DNA of 64,000 bases, from the NCBI GenBank assembly GCA_902790635.1, contig CADASN010000008.1, forward strand, positions 27,028-91,027, written 5' to 3'. This stretch comes from an uncultured Bacteroidia bacterium. Its GTDB lineage: Bacteria; Bacteroidota; Bacteroidia; Bacteroidales; UBA932. Below the pieces are notes generated by a model. The model was not told the DNA's origin and searched no databases. It saw only the letters and a list, made by a program, of their open reading frames with translations. Shown here piece by piece: positions 10,901-19,798 of the stretch (position 1 is the stretch's first letter; each line of letters opens with the position of its first letter). The translations under genes and the position numbers were made by a program.

Positions 10901-13176
10901 GGGGTGACTTCCCCGTTGGGGGCCGTGCCGGACAAGACCGTCTTGCCCTCGTGCAGGACCTTGTATTCGATCTTGAGGCCGGGGTGCTGCAGGGTCTCGC
11001 CGAAGCCGATCCGGAAGAGGACCCGGGCGACATCTTCGCCGACGATGGAACCGCCGCCGTAAGAGTCCTTGACCTCGAAGCGGCCGGAGACCTTGTTCTG
11101 GACGGAGACCTGCACCGGCAGGGAGGAGGATACGTTCACGGTCTTGTGGAATTCCAGCGTCTCGCCCGTCGCGTCCGTGACGCGGACGGTGACCACCAGG
11201 CTGTGATTGCCGTAGCGGAACTCCGGCGCCTTGAAGCGGATTCCGAAGTCTCCGCCGGCGGCCAGCTCCAGGTCGCCCTGGGAAAGGACTTTCTCGTCGG
11301 AGTATGCGTCGATGACCGAGTAAATGGCGGTGGCGGTGCCGAGGTTGTGGCCGGAATAACTGCGGATGTTGCCTTCGACGAGGACGTTGTCATCCGGGAG
11401 ATAGAAGCGGTCGCTCCGCTTCCAGGTAAGCTCGAAGGTGGGCAGGACGAATTCGTCCGCACGGACCTGCGTGGAAGCGATCTCGCGGGAGTCCTCTTTG
11501 ACCCGGATCGTGTACATGCCGCCGCGTTCGCCTTTCTTGAGGACGAAAGCGCCGGCGGCGGAGCCGAAGTTGTTCGTGGTCAGGTCCTGCGCATCAATCT
11601 CCTTGCCGGTCGGATCGGTGAGCGTGACATGCAGCCGGACCCCCTCGGGACGGGTCGCGTACTCGTACGTACCTTCGTAGAGCAGGACCTTGTAGTGTAC
11701 GGTCTCGTCGGGATTGAAGGCACCACGGTCGGTGATGATCATGGCGTGGTGCCGGTCCGGATTCTCGTTGCTGATGGCCTTCCGGGTCTCGTGGAAGAAG
11801 TTGTGGCGCATGGAGGCGCGGACACGGCCGTCCATCCGGGCGACGGCCTGGAGTTTCAGTCCCCAGCGGGTCTTCTCGAGATGCCGGGCGAAGGATTCCG
11901 GCAGGTAGGTGAAGCCGTCGGGCTGGAACCCCGAGAGCTGTTCGAGCAGCTTGTCATTTTCGTCATACAGGAAGATGTCGCAGCTCTTCACGGGCTCGCC
12001 CGTCAGGTAGTCGGCGACGAAGACCCCATAGCCGTCGAGATCGCGCTTGGTCGCGATGGAAAGGGTGTATTTCTGGTAATTACTCTCCGTCTCCACCTTG
12101 CCGTAGGAGCATTTGAGGTTGTAGGTCTTGTCCTCCAGGTCGGGCATCTTGAGGGTGAGGGTGTCCCGGAGGTAGAAACTCCTGGCCGGATTGTCCACGG
12201 TCGTATTCCACACGTCCTTCTTGCCGTCCAGGATGCGGACCTTGACGGAGGGGAGGTTGCGCACCACGAAGCGGGCGACGCCTTTCTCGACCGTCACGTC
12301 GAGTTCCTGGGCGGTCAGGGTCTTGATGATGTCGTCAGCGTTGTCGCAGCATTTGGCGATGACACTTTCGTCGCCCTGGAACTTCTTGCGGTCGGCGATG
12401 AAGGTCTGGCAGTCATCGGCCAGCTGGCGGTATTGCTCCGGGGTGCCGCGGTCATAGCTGAGCTTGCTCTGGCGGCGGCTCAGCAGGTAGTCGCGCCCGA
12501 GCAGCGAGACGGCCTGCCCGGCGTGTGCTTCGATGTAGGCGGGCATCTCCTCCTCGGCCGTACCGGAGTACTTGCGGGTGATATCCTGGTATTCGATGAA
12601 AGCGTCGAAGGGATAGCGCCCGGCGAAATGCTCCTGGATGGCTTCGTGGATGCTGCTGTCCTGATAGCTGCCGTACAGGCTCCACAGGGCATATTCGTAG
12701 TCGTTCTTGACGAAGTAGGTCAGGGCGTCCTCGAATTTGAAGGAGAAATCGTAGAATTCAGGATTGTAGGACTTGAGCATGCGCTCCTTCTGCTCCGTGA
12801 TATAGGCGAGCAGGCCGGCGGCTTCACCGGAGCTTTTCCGGTTGAAGAAGACGGCGACGGGCTCCCCGTTCTTTTCGATGTCTTCGTTGGCTTGCCGGAC
12901 CAGCTCTTCACGCAGCTTCCAGTTGGTGCTGGAACGGGCCTGGACATATTTCCAGCACGCATCATAATAGTCCCAGGCGAGGTGCTGGGCAGCGGCTTCC
13001 TTTTTGATCTGAACCAGAATGTCTGCCTGGTCTTTGGGCTTGTCTGCATCGACGGCCTTTTCGTATGCCGCCCAGAGTTTGGTCAAGGAATGGCCGTTGT
13101 CATCCTTGGCGCAGGCGCTGAAAGGGAGGGTCATGAGCGTAATGAGTGTCAGTGTTAATAATTTAAGTGTTTTCAT
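7972..13176 (-). CDS. Alpha-2-macroglobulin-like lipoprotein
   Basis: 1734 residues from ATG 13176 (MKTLKLLTLTLITLMTLPFS then AC), a lipoprotein-type signal; an ATG 24 bases upstream lies inside the end of folC. The middle contains macroglobulin MG2-type sequence (ITDRGAFNPDETVHYKVLLY) and the conserved A2M block (TADKLSTYYVQLFAHDKDFH, then a KVAVVQPQFLYEGD strand). A terpenoid-cyclase-like helical domain follows (GDGGFGWFPGMSSSPVLTAT). I cannot find the CxEQ thioester motif, so covalent protease trapping is unlikely. Bacterial A2Ms guard the periplasm or surface against proteases. It follows folC after 10 bases and overlaps the downstream LD-carboxypeptidase gene. Length and order are consistent with the Bacteroidota type of A2M. 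Confidence 0.88.
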   Translation of the reverse strand: MKTLKLLTLTLITLMTLPFSACAKDDNGHSLTKLWAAYEKAVDADKPKDQADILVQIKKEAAAQHLAWDYYDACWKYVQARSSTNWKLREELVRQANEDIEKNGEPVAVFFNRKSSGEAAGLLAYITEQKERMLKSYNPEFYDFSFKFEDALTYFVKNDYEYALWSLYGSYQDSSIHEAIQEHFAGRYPFDAFIEYQDITRKYSGTAEEEMPAYIEAHAGQAVSLLGRDYLLSRRQSKLSYDRGTPEQYRQLADDCQTFIADRKKFQGDESVIAKCCDNADDIIKTLTAQELDVTVEKGVARFVVRNLPSVKVRILDGKKDVWNTTVDNPARSFYLRDTLTLKMPDLEDKTYNLKCSYGKVETESNYQKYTLSIATKRDLDGYGVFVADYLTGEPVKSCDIFLYDENDKLLEQLSGFQPDGFTYLPESFARHLEKTRWGLKLQAVARMDGRVRASMRHNFFHETRKAISNENPDRHHAMIITDRGAFNPDETVHYKVLLYEGTYEYATRPEGVRLHVTLTDPTGKEIDAQDLTTNNFGSAAGAFVLKKGERGGMYTIRVKEDSREIASTQVRADEFVLPTFELTWKRSDRFYLPDDNVLVEGNIRSYSGHNLGTATAIYSVIDAYSDEKVLSQGDLELAAGGDFGIRFKAPEFRYGNHSLVVTVRVTDATGETLEFHKTVNVSSSLPVQVSVQNKVSGRFEVKDSYGGGSIVGEDVARVLFRIGFGETLQHPGLKIEYKVLHEGKTVLSGTAPNGEVTPIDLSRFPSGQYTIEAVASAKSDKGDAYEDKVSHEIVKATDADTALDLDARCFFKEIADDGNSIALQVGATQGATWIVVELYGDGNRLLEKRIERLRGVRAQEGSLKIIRFARKADYPENLSLKVFWFHDQRSYTYTVTSFKPKARFELPLSFSRFLDTTAPHHDYSFTIRTAAGTEVAATIFDKSTETIQRNVWSSVLPENRSLPSVEYRPTLGADESSAYEREVFSSTRAAGRRLSKASAAGAIRNDMVLEDAPMMMAEREVADYAAEEAAVEEQPDEEIAVRENFANTIAWEPFLRSDKDGVVTFSFTTADKLSTYYVQLFAHDKDFHNETLRQEMVVTLPVKVAVVQPQFLYEGDRYVARVTVSNSKGIPISGRIGVKFLNGKDYKTAPVVSDQGRKVTVPANGSADYSCEISAPRLADLGMLVSFTADNSDYGSDAVFVTMPVSPAVQTITEAHSAILRTGADRDALLAELRGLFINVPGTEAALREISILQMIEEAIPDKVIPYCENLLDQSEALYANYLIDGLPGAKGSAATAEQRADMVKKILDCKNGDGGFGWFPGMSSSPVLTATLLERLADMGEACPKEIADAIPEAVKYLDKDFFGDRKRPFWCGGLSLAQYLHLRARFPEVAFSTYNAGLKNVREFKKETKEYLVPGAKRGLNGMVFAKARRMKTLRALLENERGASLARAWGISLFAKSRLAKSLDKDVESLLQYAEPHRSGGIYYPNAVMPWRGLLESELYAHSLICDLLTACGHDEVAEGIRLWIMVQKETQHWEDDPAYIQAINSVLHGTEETLQTKVLALSATTTLPFQQIKAAGNGFTLSRSFTRDGKPLADGDVLHVGDKVVATYRIWNEENRSFVRLTAPRPAAFRPVQQLSGRYGWSGRPISITGWVSFSPQGYRSVLADRTEFWFDSYPEENTTLTEEYFVTQEGRFQSPVPVIESLYAPHYRANDDGHPAFVVAPAEQQSKQ

Positions 13177-13186
13177 AAGGCAAGTG

Positions 13187-14428
13187 TCATTCGGGGTCAA
13201 ACAATCCGATGGCTTCTGCTACAACAAAATTGCTGCCACCGATATATAAGATGCTTCCGGGAATGCTTTTCGCTGCATCAAGTGCTTGTCTCACACCGTC
13301 TTCGACACTGTCGCAGGGGGTGCAGTCCAGTCCCTGCAGGCGGGCTGCCAGCGCCTGTGCGGGCAGGGCGCGCTCGCCGCGGGGCGCGACGGCGAAATAT
13401 TTCGCCTCCGGCGGCATCATCGGCCGGATGCCGTCCAGGTCCTTGTCGGCCATGATGCCGAACACAATCACCAGCGGGCGTCCACTCTCGCGGAGCCGCC
13501 GGAAATTGATCTCCAGGGCAGGCGGGTTGTGACCGATGTCGCAGATGACTTCCGGGTCTGCCTGCAGGCGCTCCCACCGGCCGCGAAGGCCGGTCCGCGC
13601 TGCCGTATGGACGATGGCCTCGCGGCACTGTCCGGACACGCTGATCCCGAGCAGGTCGAACGCGGCCAGGGCCGTGCGGAGGTTGGCTTCCTGGCAAGGC
13701 CCCGCGAGGTCGGTTGCAAAGGGCTCCACGTCGAAGTCTTCGGCGAAGAACAGGGGGCAGGGAAGCGCCGCGGCACGCGCCTCGAAGACCGGGGCGGTCT
13801 CTTCGTCGTACTGCCCGCAGAGGGCCGGGACGCCGGGCTTGAAGATGCCGGCTTTCTCGCCGGCGATGGCGGCGCGGGTGTCGCCGAGCAGCGCGCAGTG
13901 GTCCAGCCCGATGCTGGTCACGACGGCCAGCTCCGGGGTCAGGATGTTGGTGCTGTCCAGCCGGCCGCCGAGGCCGACCTCGATGACGGCGATATCGACC
14001 TGCTCCTCGGCGAACCAGAGGAAGGCGAGGCCGGTGGTGATCTCGAAGAAAGAGAGCCCGTCGAACTCCCGCTCCGCCAGGAAGCAGAAGACGGCCTCTT
14101 TCGGGATCATCGACCAGCCGTCGGGCCCGACCAGTTTGATCCGCTCCCGGAAATCCGTCAGGTGGGGCGAAGTGTAGAGCCCCACGCGGAGACCGGTCGC
14201 GGCCAGGCCCGCCGCCAGCATCGAACTGACGGATCCCTTGCCGTTGGTGCCGGCCACGTGGATGGAGCGGAATCCGCGGGAAGGATGCCCCAGCGCTTCG
14301 TCGAAGCGCAGCATTCCTTCCAGCCCGGGCTTGTAGGCCCCGGCACTGAATCCCGTGTTCTGGACGGACGGATGCCGGGCGTACAAGTCCCCGAGCATCC
14401 GCTTATAATCATCTTCCGAATAAATCAT
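13187..14428 (-). CDS. folC: Bifunctional folylpolyglutamate/dihydrofolate synthase
   Basis: 413 residues from ATG 14428 (MIYSEDDYKRML), preferred over a start 18 bases upstream because it matches the family and sits 15 bases after a good promoter box. The ATP-binding loop is G60-TNGKGS (VAGTNGKGSVSSML), the Mur-ligase core includes AVIEVGLGGRLDSTNI and GLDHCALLGDTRAAIAGEKA, and the C-terminal ligase domain contains DIGHNPPALE and VFGIMADKD. The enzyme joins glutamate to dihydropteroate and to folates in the cytoplasm. It is the first gene of a run with the alpha-2-macroglobulin and LD-carboxypeptidase genes; I see no functional link between them. Confidence 0.95.
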   Translation of the reverse strand: MIYSEDDYKRMLGDLYARHPSVQNTGFSAGAYKPGLEGMLRFDEALGHPSRGFRSIHVAGTNGKGSVSSMLAAGLAATGLRVGLYTSPHLTDFRERIKLVGPDGWSMIPKEAVFCFLAEREFDGLSFFEITTGLAFLWFAEEQVDIAVIEVGLGGRLDSTNILTPELAVVTSIGLDHCALLGDTRAAIAGEKAGIFKPGVPALCGQYDEETAPVFEARAAALPCPLFFAEDFDVEPFATDLAGPCQEANLRTALAAFDLLGISVSGQCREAIVHTAARTGLRGRWERLQADPEVICDIGHNPPALEINFRRLRESGRPLVIVFGIMADKDLDGIRPMMPPEAKYFAVAPRGERALPAQALAARLQGLDCTPCDSVEDGVRQALDAAKSIPGSILYIGGSNFVVAEAIGLFDPE

Positions 14429-14443
14429 AGTTGCAACTGAATC

Positions 14444-14451
14444 CAAATTTA
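14444..14451 (-). promoter_or_regulatory. -7 promoter box of folC
   Basis: On the minus strand this reads TAAATTTG, a full match to TAnnTTTG, ending 15 bases before the folC ATG. On the plus strand a near match TAAATTTA (14454-14461) faces the divergent PurL-like gene, so the 49-base gap probably holds two back-to-back promoters. Confidence 0.6.
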
Positions 14452-14477
14452 ACTAAATTTACACGCTTTTACATCTT

Positions 14478-15605
14478 ATGGCGGAAAAAAATTCAGCATT
14501 GCACGCAATCTACGTCATCGACGGAGTCCAGCAGGAGTTCACCCCTGCCCAGCTTCTGGATGCCGTGACGGAAGCCGGCGGGAAGCATCCTTACGCCGGT
14601 CCCGCCGAGATGCGGGCGGTGGACGAATCCCTGGATCCGGTCTTCCGCGGGGTCACGCTCGACCCGGAGGCGGTCGACGCCTATCTGCAGGCGGTTCTGG
14701 AGCAGGAGAAACGGCTCCCGCCGGCCGCGGCGGACATCTATACGCGCATCCGGATCGCCTCCGCGCTGATCGATACCGTGTGGCGTTCCGGACATTTCCG
14801 GCTCGGAGACTTGCGGCTGGACGCCACCTGGCGCTGGGATGAGTCCCCCGTGGGGGCGCGGGCGGCCTTCTATGCCTCCGTGCGCGCGGCCGCCGACTAT
14901 GTGGATGCCCTGGGGCTCAAATTCAGCGGATACCGCTATTCCCGGACGGCGGGGCCGTCGGGACTGACGATCCGGACCCGGCTTTCCCGGGAGGCTGAAG
15001 AAGAGGAATTCACGTTTGTCAGCGAACCGTTCCGCTCCGAGAATCCCGTACTCGGCGCGCGGCGGGGCTGCTCCCCGGTGCTGGCGCCCGATCCGCAGAG
15101 CTGGGTGGTCTACATTCCTTTCGATACTTCCGACTACCGTCTGGGCGGCTCCCTGCTTGCGCAGGTACTCGGCCTGGGCGGAGGCCCTGCCCCGCAGGTC
15201 TCGGATGCGGACTATTTCCAGGATTGCTTCGAGGTGGTCCGGGAGCTGGTCGAAGACGGGATCCTGCTGTCCGGGGCGACGGTGGGAGAGGGTGGTCTGC
15301 TGCGCACCATACGCCGGATGGCGACGGAGTGCGGGCTGACCGTGGACGTGTCCGACGTGATGCGCGCCTTCCAGGAGCAGGACCCGGTGCGGATCCTGTT
15401 TTCCGAGGTGCCCGGAGTCGTGGTGCAGATCAACGACGCCGACTTTGATTATCTGGATGCGGAGCTGCTGCTGCAGGATGTCGCGTTCTTCCCGCTGGGC
15501 CATCCTGTCCCCGGGACGACAGACATCCGCGTCAAGGCCTCCGCCAAATCCGGCATACAAACCATTTTGGAATCCCTGATGCAGAATGCAGAAGGGGAAG
15601 ACTGA
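14478..15605 (+). CDS. PurL-like protein with AIR-synthase C-terminal domain
   Basis: 375 residues. The C-terminal half (about 220-375) resembles the AIR-synthase C-terminal domain of phosphoribosylformylglycinamidine synthase: GGSLLAQVLGLGGG, then SGATVGEGGLLRTIRRMA, then RILFSEVPGVVVQI. The N-terminal half is diverged and I do not recognise an ATP-binding FGAM synthase region or a glutaminase domain, so it is far shorter than a true PurL (about 1200 residues in this phylum). It may be a degenerate or repurposed relative. It starts in a divergent arrangement with folC and is followed after 14 bases by the PIN-PhoH gene. No function can be given beyond the fold. Confidence 0.6.
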   Translation: MAEKNSALHAIYVIDGVQQEFTPAQLLDAVTEAGGKHPYAGPAEMRAVDESLDPVFRGVTLDPEAVDAYLQAVLEQEKRLPPAAADIYTRIRIASALIDTVWRSGHFRLGDLRLDATWRWDESPVGARAAFYASVRAAADYVDALGLKFSGYRYSRTAGPSGLTIRTRLSREAEEEEFTFVSEPFRSENPVLGARRGCSPVLAPDPQSWVVYIPFDTSDYRLGGSLLAQVLGLGGGPAPQVSDADYFQDCFEVVRELVEDGILLSGATVGEGGLLRTIRRMATECGLTVDVSDVMRAFQEQDPVRILFSEVPGVVVQINDADFDYLDAELLLQDVAFFPLGHPVPGTTDIRVKASAKSGIQTILESLMQNAEGED

Positions 15606-15619
15606 CACTGAAACTGAAT

Positions 15620-16960
15620 ATGGGCAAACCCAAGATCTTCGTGCTTGATACCAATATCATCCTGCACGATCACAAAGCCATCCGCAAATTCCGGGACAAC
15701 AACCTCGTGATCCCGGTCGCGGTGATCGAAGAGATTGACAAGTTCAAGAAAGGTACCGACACGCTGTCCTACAACGCGCGCGGTTTCATGCGCGACCTGG
15801 ACCGGATCACCGCCGGCAAGAACTTCGGCAAGGGCGGACTCCCGATCGGCAAGAACCTCGGCTGGATCAAGGTCGAGCCCAACCATCCTTTCGACGAGGA
15901 GCATGCCGATTTCTTCAAGGATGACATCCCGGACCACCGCATCCTCGCGACGGCGATGTGGGTGCGCGACTTCAATCCGGGCACTTTCGTGGCGCTCGTG
16001 ACCAAGGACATCAATCTCAGGATGAAGGCCAAGGCCATCGGGATGGAGGTCCAGGACTACCTGACCGACCGGGTCCAGGAGGATCGGCTCGAGGAGGCCC
16101 AGCGCGAGGTGCAGGCGATGGAGGTGGACGGCGACGTGCTGCAGGAGCTGGCCTACGGCCCGGACAAGTCGGTGGACTGGGAGCGTGTGCTGAAAGTGCA
16201 TCCGCAGCCCAACCAGATGTTCCGCTTCAACTGGAAGGGCGACCGCGACGACGTGGTCTGCGCCCGCTATGATGCGCCCCGCGACCGGATCGTGCTGGTC
16301 AAGAACCGGGAAGCCTATGGCATCCGTCCGCGCAACGACGAGCAGAAGTTTGCGCTCGATGCGCTGCTCAATCCCCAGGTGGAGCTGGTCTCCCTGACGG
16401 GCGGCGCCGGCACGGGCAAGACGCTGCTGGCCCTGGCAGCGGCGCTGGCCCAGGAGCATGACTATGAGCAGATCTACCTGTCGCGGCCGACGGTGGTGCT
16501 CGGGAATCAGGACCTGGGATACCTCCCCGGCGACCAGAAGCAGAAGATGAGCCCTTTCCTCCAGCCCCTGATGGACAACCTCAACGTGATCAAGCACCAG
16601 TTCCGCCCGACGTCCAAGGAAGCCCAGCGGATCGACAGCATGCTGACCCAGGAGAAATTGATCATCGAGCCCCTGGCCTACATCCGCGGCCGGAGCCTGG
16701 GCAAATGCTTCTTCATCATCGATGAGGCGCAGAACCTGACCCCGCACGAGATGAAGACCATCATCACCCGCGCCGGAGAGGGTACCAAAATGGTCTTCAC
16801 GGGCGATATCTTCCAGATCGACCAGCCCTACCTGGACCAGTGGTCCAACGGTTTGACCCACTTGGGCGAGAAGATGTACGGGCAGTCGATCTTCCAGCAC
16901 GTATTCCTGCGCAAGGGCGAGCGGAGCGAACTTTCCGAACTCGCTGCAAAATTGCTATAA
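15620..16960 (+). CDS. PIN domain-PhoH fusion ATPase (YlaK-like)
   Basis: 446 residues. Residues 1-140 are a PIN nuclease-like domain beginning KIFVLDTNIILHDHKAI with later acidic residues (EEIDKF, DDIPDHRILATAMW, TKDINLRMKA). Residues about 240-446 are the PhoH ATPase with Walker A GGAGTGKT (261-268), Walker B IIDEAQNLTPHEMK and GDIFQIDQPYLD. PIN-PhoH (PhoH2-like) proteins have been described as RNA helicases with ribonuclease activity. The gene follows the PurL-like gene by 14 bases and probably shares its transcript. Full length, no disruption. Confidence 0.92.
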   Translation: MGKPKIFVLDTNIILHDHKAIRKFRDNNLVIPVAVIEEIDKFKKGTDTLSYNARGFMRDLDRITAGKNFGKGGLPIGKNLGWIKVEPNHPFDEEHADFFKDDIPDHRILATAMWVRDFNPGTFVALVTKDINLRMKAKAIGMEVQDYLTDRVQEDRLEEAQREVQAMEVDGDVLQELAYGPDKSVDWERVLKVHPQPNQMFRFNWKGDRDDVVCARYDAPRDRIVLVKNREAYGIRPRNDEQKFALDALLNPQVELVSLTGGAGTGKTLLALAAALAQEHDYEQIYLSRPTVVLGNQDLGYLPGDQKQKMSPFLQPLMDNLNVIKHQFRPTSKEAQRIDSMLTQEKLIIEPLAYIRGRSLGKCFFIIDEAQNLTPHEMKTIITRAGEGTKMVFTGDIFQIDQPYLDQWSNGLTHLGEKMYGQSIFQHVFLRKGERSELSELAAKLL

Positions 16961-17016
16961 TGAGATTTTTATCGTAAATTCGCGGCGCGAAAACTAACTT
17001 ACTATACCTAATATCT

Positions 17017-19743
17017 ATGTTCGAAATGAAAAAACGTGTCTATCGCTTCGGCGGCAAGACGGCCGAAGGCGATGGATCCATGCGTGAACTTCTCGGTGGC
17101 AAGGGAGCGAACCTCGCCGAGATGAGCAAACTCGGGATGCCGGTTCCGGCCGGTTTCACCATCACGACCGAGTGCTGTGCTGAGTACTATCAGCTGGGCG
17201 GCGGCTACACCGAAGAACTCAAAATGGAGGTCCGCGGCGCCCTGAACGCGACGGAAGCCCTGATGGGCAAGAAATTCGGCGATCCCAACGATCCGCTTCT
17301 CGTGAGTTGCCGCTCCGGTGCCCGCAGCTCGATGCCGGGTATGATGGATACCATCCTGAACATCGGTCTGTGCTCCGCCACCATCCCGGGCATGATCAAG
17401 AAGACCGGCAATCCGCGTTTCGTGTATGACGCTTACCGCCGTCTCATCATGATGTATTCCGACGTCGTGATGGAGAAGGCCGAGGGTATCGAGCCCGCCG
17501 ACGGCCAGGGCATCCGCCAGCAGCTGGACCGGATGATGGCCGAACTGAAAGAGAAGAAGGGCTATGCGTCCGATACCGACATCACGGCCGACGAGCTCAA
17601 GGAACTCTGCGACAAGTTCAAGAAGAAGGTCAAGGAAGTGCTCGGCGTCGAATTCCCCGACACTCCGCAGGACCAGCTCTGGGGCTCCATCGGCGGCGTC
17701 TTCAAGTCCTGGAACGGCAAGCGTGCCATCGCTTACCGCCGCATCGAGAAGATTCCCGATGACTGGGGCACGGCCGTCAATGTCCAGTCCATGGTCTTCG
17801 GCAACATGGGCAACACCTCCGCCACTGGCGTCGCCTTCTCCCGCAACCCTGCGACGGGCGACAACCGTTTCTACGGCGAGTGGCTGATCAACGCCCAGGG
17901 CGAGGACGTGGTTGCGGGTATCCGCACCCCGAACCCGCTCAACGAAGCCACCAAGAACGACCACAACCGCAAGCTTCAGTCCCTCGAAGTCGCGATGCCT
18001 GAGGTCTATGCTGAGCTCGACGGCATCCGCAAGCGCCTGGAGAACCACTTCCACGACATGCAGGACATCGAGTTCACCATCCAGGAGGGTTCCCTCTGGA
18101 TGCTCCAGTGCCGGGTCGGCAAGCGTACCGGCATGGCCGCCCTGCAGATGTCGATGGACATGCTCGAGGAGGGCATGATTGACGAGAAGACCGCCGTGAT
18201 GCGCGTCACCCCGTCCCAGCTCGACGAAGTCCTCCACCCGATCCTCAACCCGGTCTCCGAGAAGGAAGCCAAGGTCGTGGCCAAGGGTCTGCCCGCTTCT
18301 CCGGGCGGCGCCGTGGGTGCCATCGTCTTTACTTCCGAGGCTGCCATGGAAGCTGCCGCTGCCGGCAAGAAGACCATCCTCGTCCGCGAGGAGACTTCCC
18401 CGGAGGACATCCAGGGCATGCGTGCTTCCGCCGGTATCCTGACCACCCGCGGCGGCATGACCTCCCACGCGGCCCTCGTGGCCCGCGGCTGGGGCAAGTG
18501 CTGCATCGTCGGCTGCGAGTCCATGAAGATCAACCTCGAGGCCAAGACCCTCACCTTCGCGGATGACAAGAAGGTTTACAAAGAAGGCGACTGGCTGTCC
18601 CTCAATGGTTCCAAGGGTCTCGTCTATGCCAAGCAGATCGAGATGATGGACGCCAGCGAGAACCCGACCTTCCTCAAGTTCATGAACATTGTCGACAAGT
18701 ATCGCCGCCTGGGTGTCCGCACCAACGCCGACACGCCGGAGGATGCCCAGAAGGCCCTCGATTTCGGCGCCGAAGGCATCGGCCTCTTCCGTATCGAGCA
18801 CATGTTCTACGGCAAGAACTCCGAGACGCCGCTCGCCAAGCTGCGCAAGATGATCCTCTGCACCACCGACCGTGAGCGCAAGGACGCGCTGGCCGAGTTG
18901 GAGCCGTTCATCAAGGCTTCCGTCAAGAGCACCCTCAAGGTGATGGACGGCAAGCCGGTCGTGTTCCGTCTGCTTGACCCGCCGCTCCACGAGTTCGTCC
19001 CGACGACCAAGGAAAAGACCGCCGAGGTCGCCAAGGAGCTGGGTATCAGCGCTGCTGAGGTGACCCGCCGTGGTGAGAACCTGCATGAGGTCAACCCGAT
19101 GATGGGTCTGCGCGGCGTGCGTCTGCACGTGGCCTACCCGCTCATCGCCGAGACGCAGTACCGCGCCATCTTCTCCGCTGTGGCCGAACTGACCCGCGAG
19201 GGCTTCCACCCGCAGCCCGAGATCATGATCCCGGTCACGGTGTCCGCCCGCGAGCTGGGCTTCCAGCGCGCCATCTGCGAGCGCATCAAGGTCGAAGTCG
19301 AGGTGCACAACGAGATGATCATCCCCTACAAGTTCGGTACGATGATCGAGATCCCGCGCGCTGCCCTGACCGGTGACCGCATGGCCCGTACCGCCGAGTT
19401 CTTCTCCTTCGGTACCAATGACCTGACCCAGATGACCTTCGGCTTCTCCCGCGACGACGTGGGTACCTTCATGGGCAACTACCTCGGCCACAAGATCCTC
19501 GACGCCGACCCGTTCCAGACCATCGACACCAAGGCTGTCGGCAAGCTGGTCGAGATCGGTATCCAGGGTGGCCGTGCCCGCAGGCCGGACCTCAAGTGCG
19601 GCGTCTGCGGCGAGCATGGCGGCGATCCCGACTCCATCGCGTTCTTCAACAAGATCGGTGTCGACTACGTCAGCTGCTCCCCGTTCCGCGTGCCGATCGC
19701 CCGCCTCGCTGCCGCGCAGGCCGCGATCAACCAGACGGCGTAA
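17017..19743 (+). CDS. ppdK: Pyruvate, phosphate dikinase
   Basis: 908 residues, full length. The N-terminal nucleotide-binding domain (LGGKGANLAEMSKLGMPVPA, CRSGARSSMPGMMDTILNIG) is followed by the phosphohistidine domain with His484 in GGMTSHAAL and the C-terminal TIM-barrel PEP domain with catalytic Cys864 in KCGVCGEHGG. It interconverts pyruvate, ATP and phosphate with PEP, AMP and pyrophosphate. Codon use is strongly biased to C-ending codons, suggesting high expression, which would fit a central glycolytic or gluconeogenic role in an anaerobe. A possible weak promoter box TAAATTCG lies at 16975-16982. A strong terminator follows. Confidence 0.97.
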   Translation: MFEMKKRVYRFGGKTAEGDGSMRELLGGKGANLAEMSKLGMPVPAGFTITTECCAEYYQLGGGYTEELKMEVRGALNATEALMGKKFGDPNDPLLVSCRSGARSSMPGMMDTILNIGLCSATIPGMIKKTGNPRFVYDAYRRLIMMYSDVVMEKAEGIEPADGQGIRQQLDRMMAELKEKKGYASDTDITADELKELCDKFKKKVKEVLGVEFPDTPQDQLWGSIGGVFKSWNGKRAIAYRRIEKIPDDWGTAVNVQSMVFGNMGNTSATGVAFSRNPATGDNRFYGEWLINAQGEDVVAGIRTPNPLNEATKNDHNRKLQSLEVAMPEVYAELDGIRKRLENHFHDMQDIEFTIQEGSLWMLQCRVGKRTGMAALQMSMDMLEEGMIDEKTAVMRVTPSQLDEVLHPILNPVSEKEAKVVAKGLPASPGGAVGAIVFTSEAAMEAAAAGKKTILVREETSPEDIQGMRASAGILTTRGGMTSHAALVARGWGKCCIVGCESMKINLEAKTLTFADDKKVYKEGDWLSLNGSKGLVYAKQIEMMDASENPTFLKFMNIVDKYRRLGVRTNADTPEDAQKALDFGAEGIGLFRIEHMFYGKNSETPLAKLRKMILCTTDRERKDALAELEPFIKASVKSTLKVMDGKPVVFRLLDPPLHEFVPTTKEKTAEVAKELGISAAEVTRRGENLHEVNPMMGLRGVRLHVAYPLIAETQYRAIFSAVAELTREGFHPQPEIMIPVTVSARELGFQRAICERIKVEVEVHNEMIIPYKFGTMIEIPRAALTGDRMARTAEFFSFGTNDLTQMTFGFSRDDVGTFMGNYLGHKILDADPFQTIDTKAVGKLVEIGIQGGRARRPDLKCGVCGEHGGDPDSIAFFNKIGVDYVSCSPFRVPIARLAAAQAAINQTA

Positions 19744-19764
19744 GCTGCTTTGTTCTGAAAAAGA

Positions 19765-19796
19765 GAATCCCCGGTGCAATTGAGCACCGGGGATTC
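19765..19796. terminator. Bidirectional intrinsic terminator between ppdK and an aldo/keto reductase
   Basis: A perfect 13-bp stem (GAATCCCCGGTGC with its complement) encloses the loop AATTGA. T-rich tails follow on both strands, so it can end transcription of both convergent genes. Confidence 0.9.
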
Positions 19797-19798
19797 TT

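Noticed and set aside
9526-13158. 1210-codon open frame antisense to the alpha-2-macroglobulin gene
   Set aside because: It is a shadow caused by high G+C and codon bias; composition is rich in G, V, D, A and R without domains, while the opposite strand encodes a recognisable protein.
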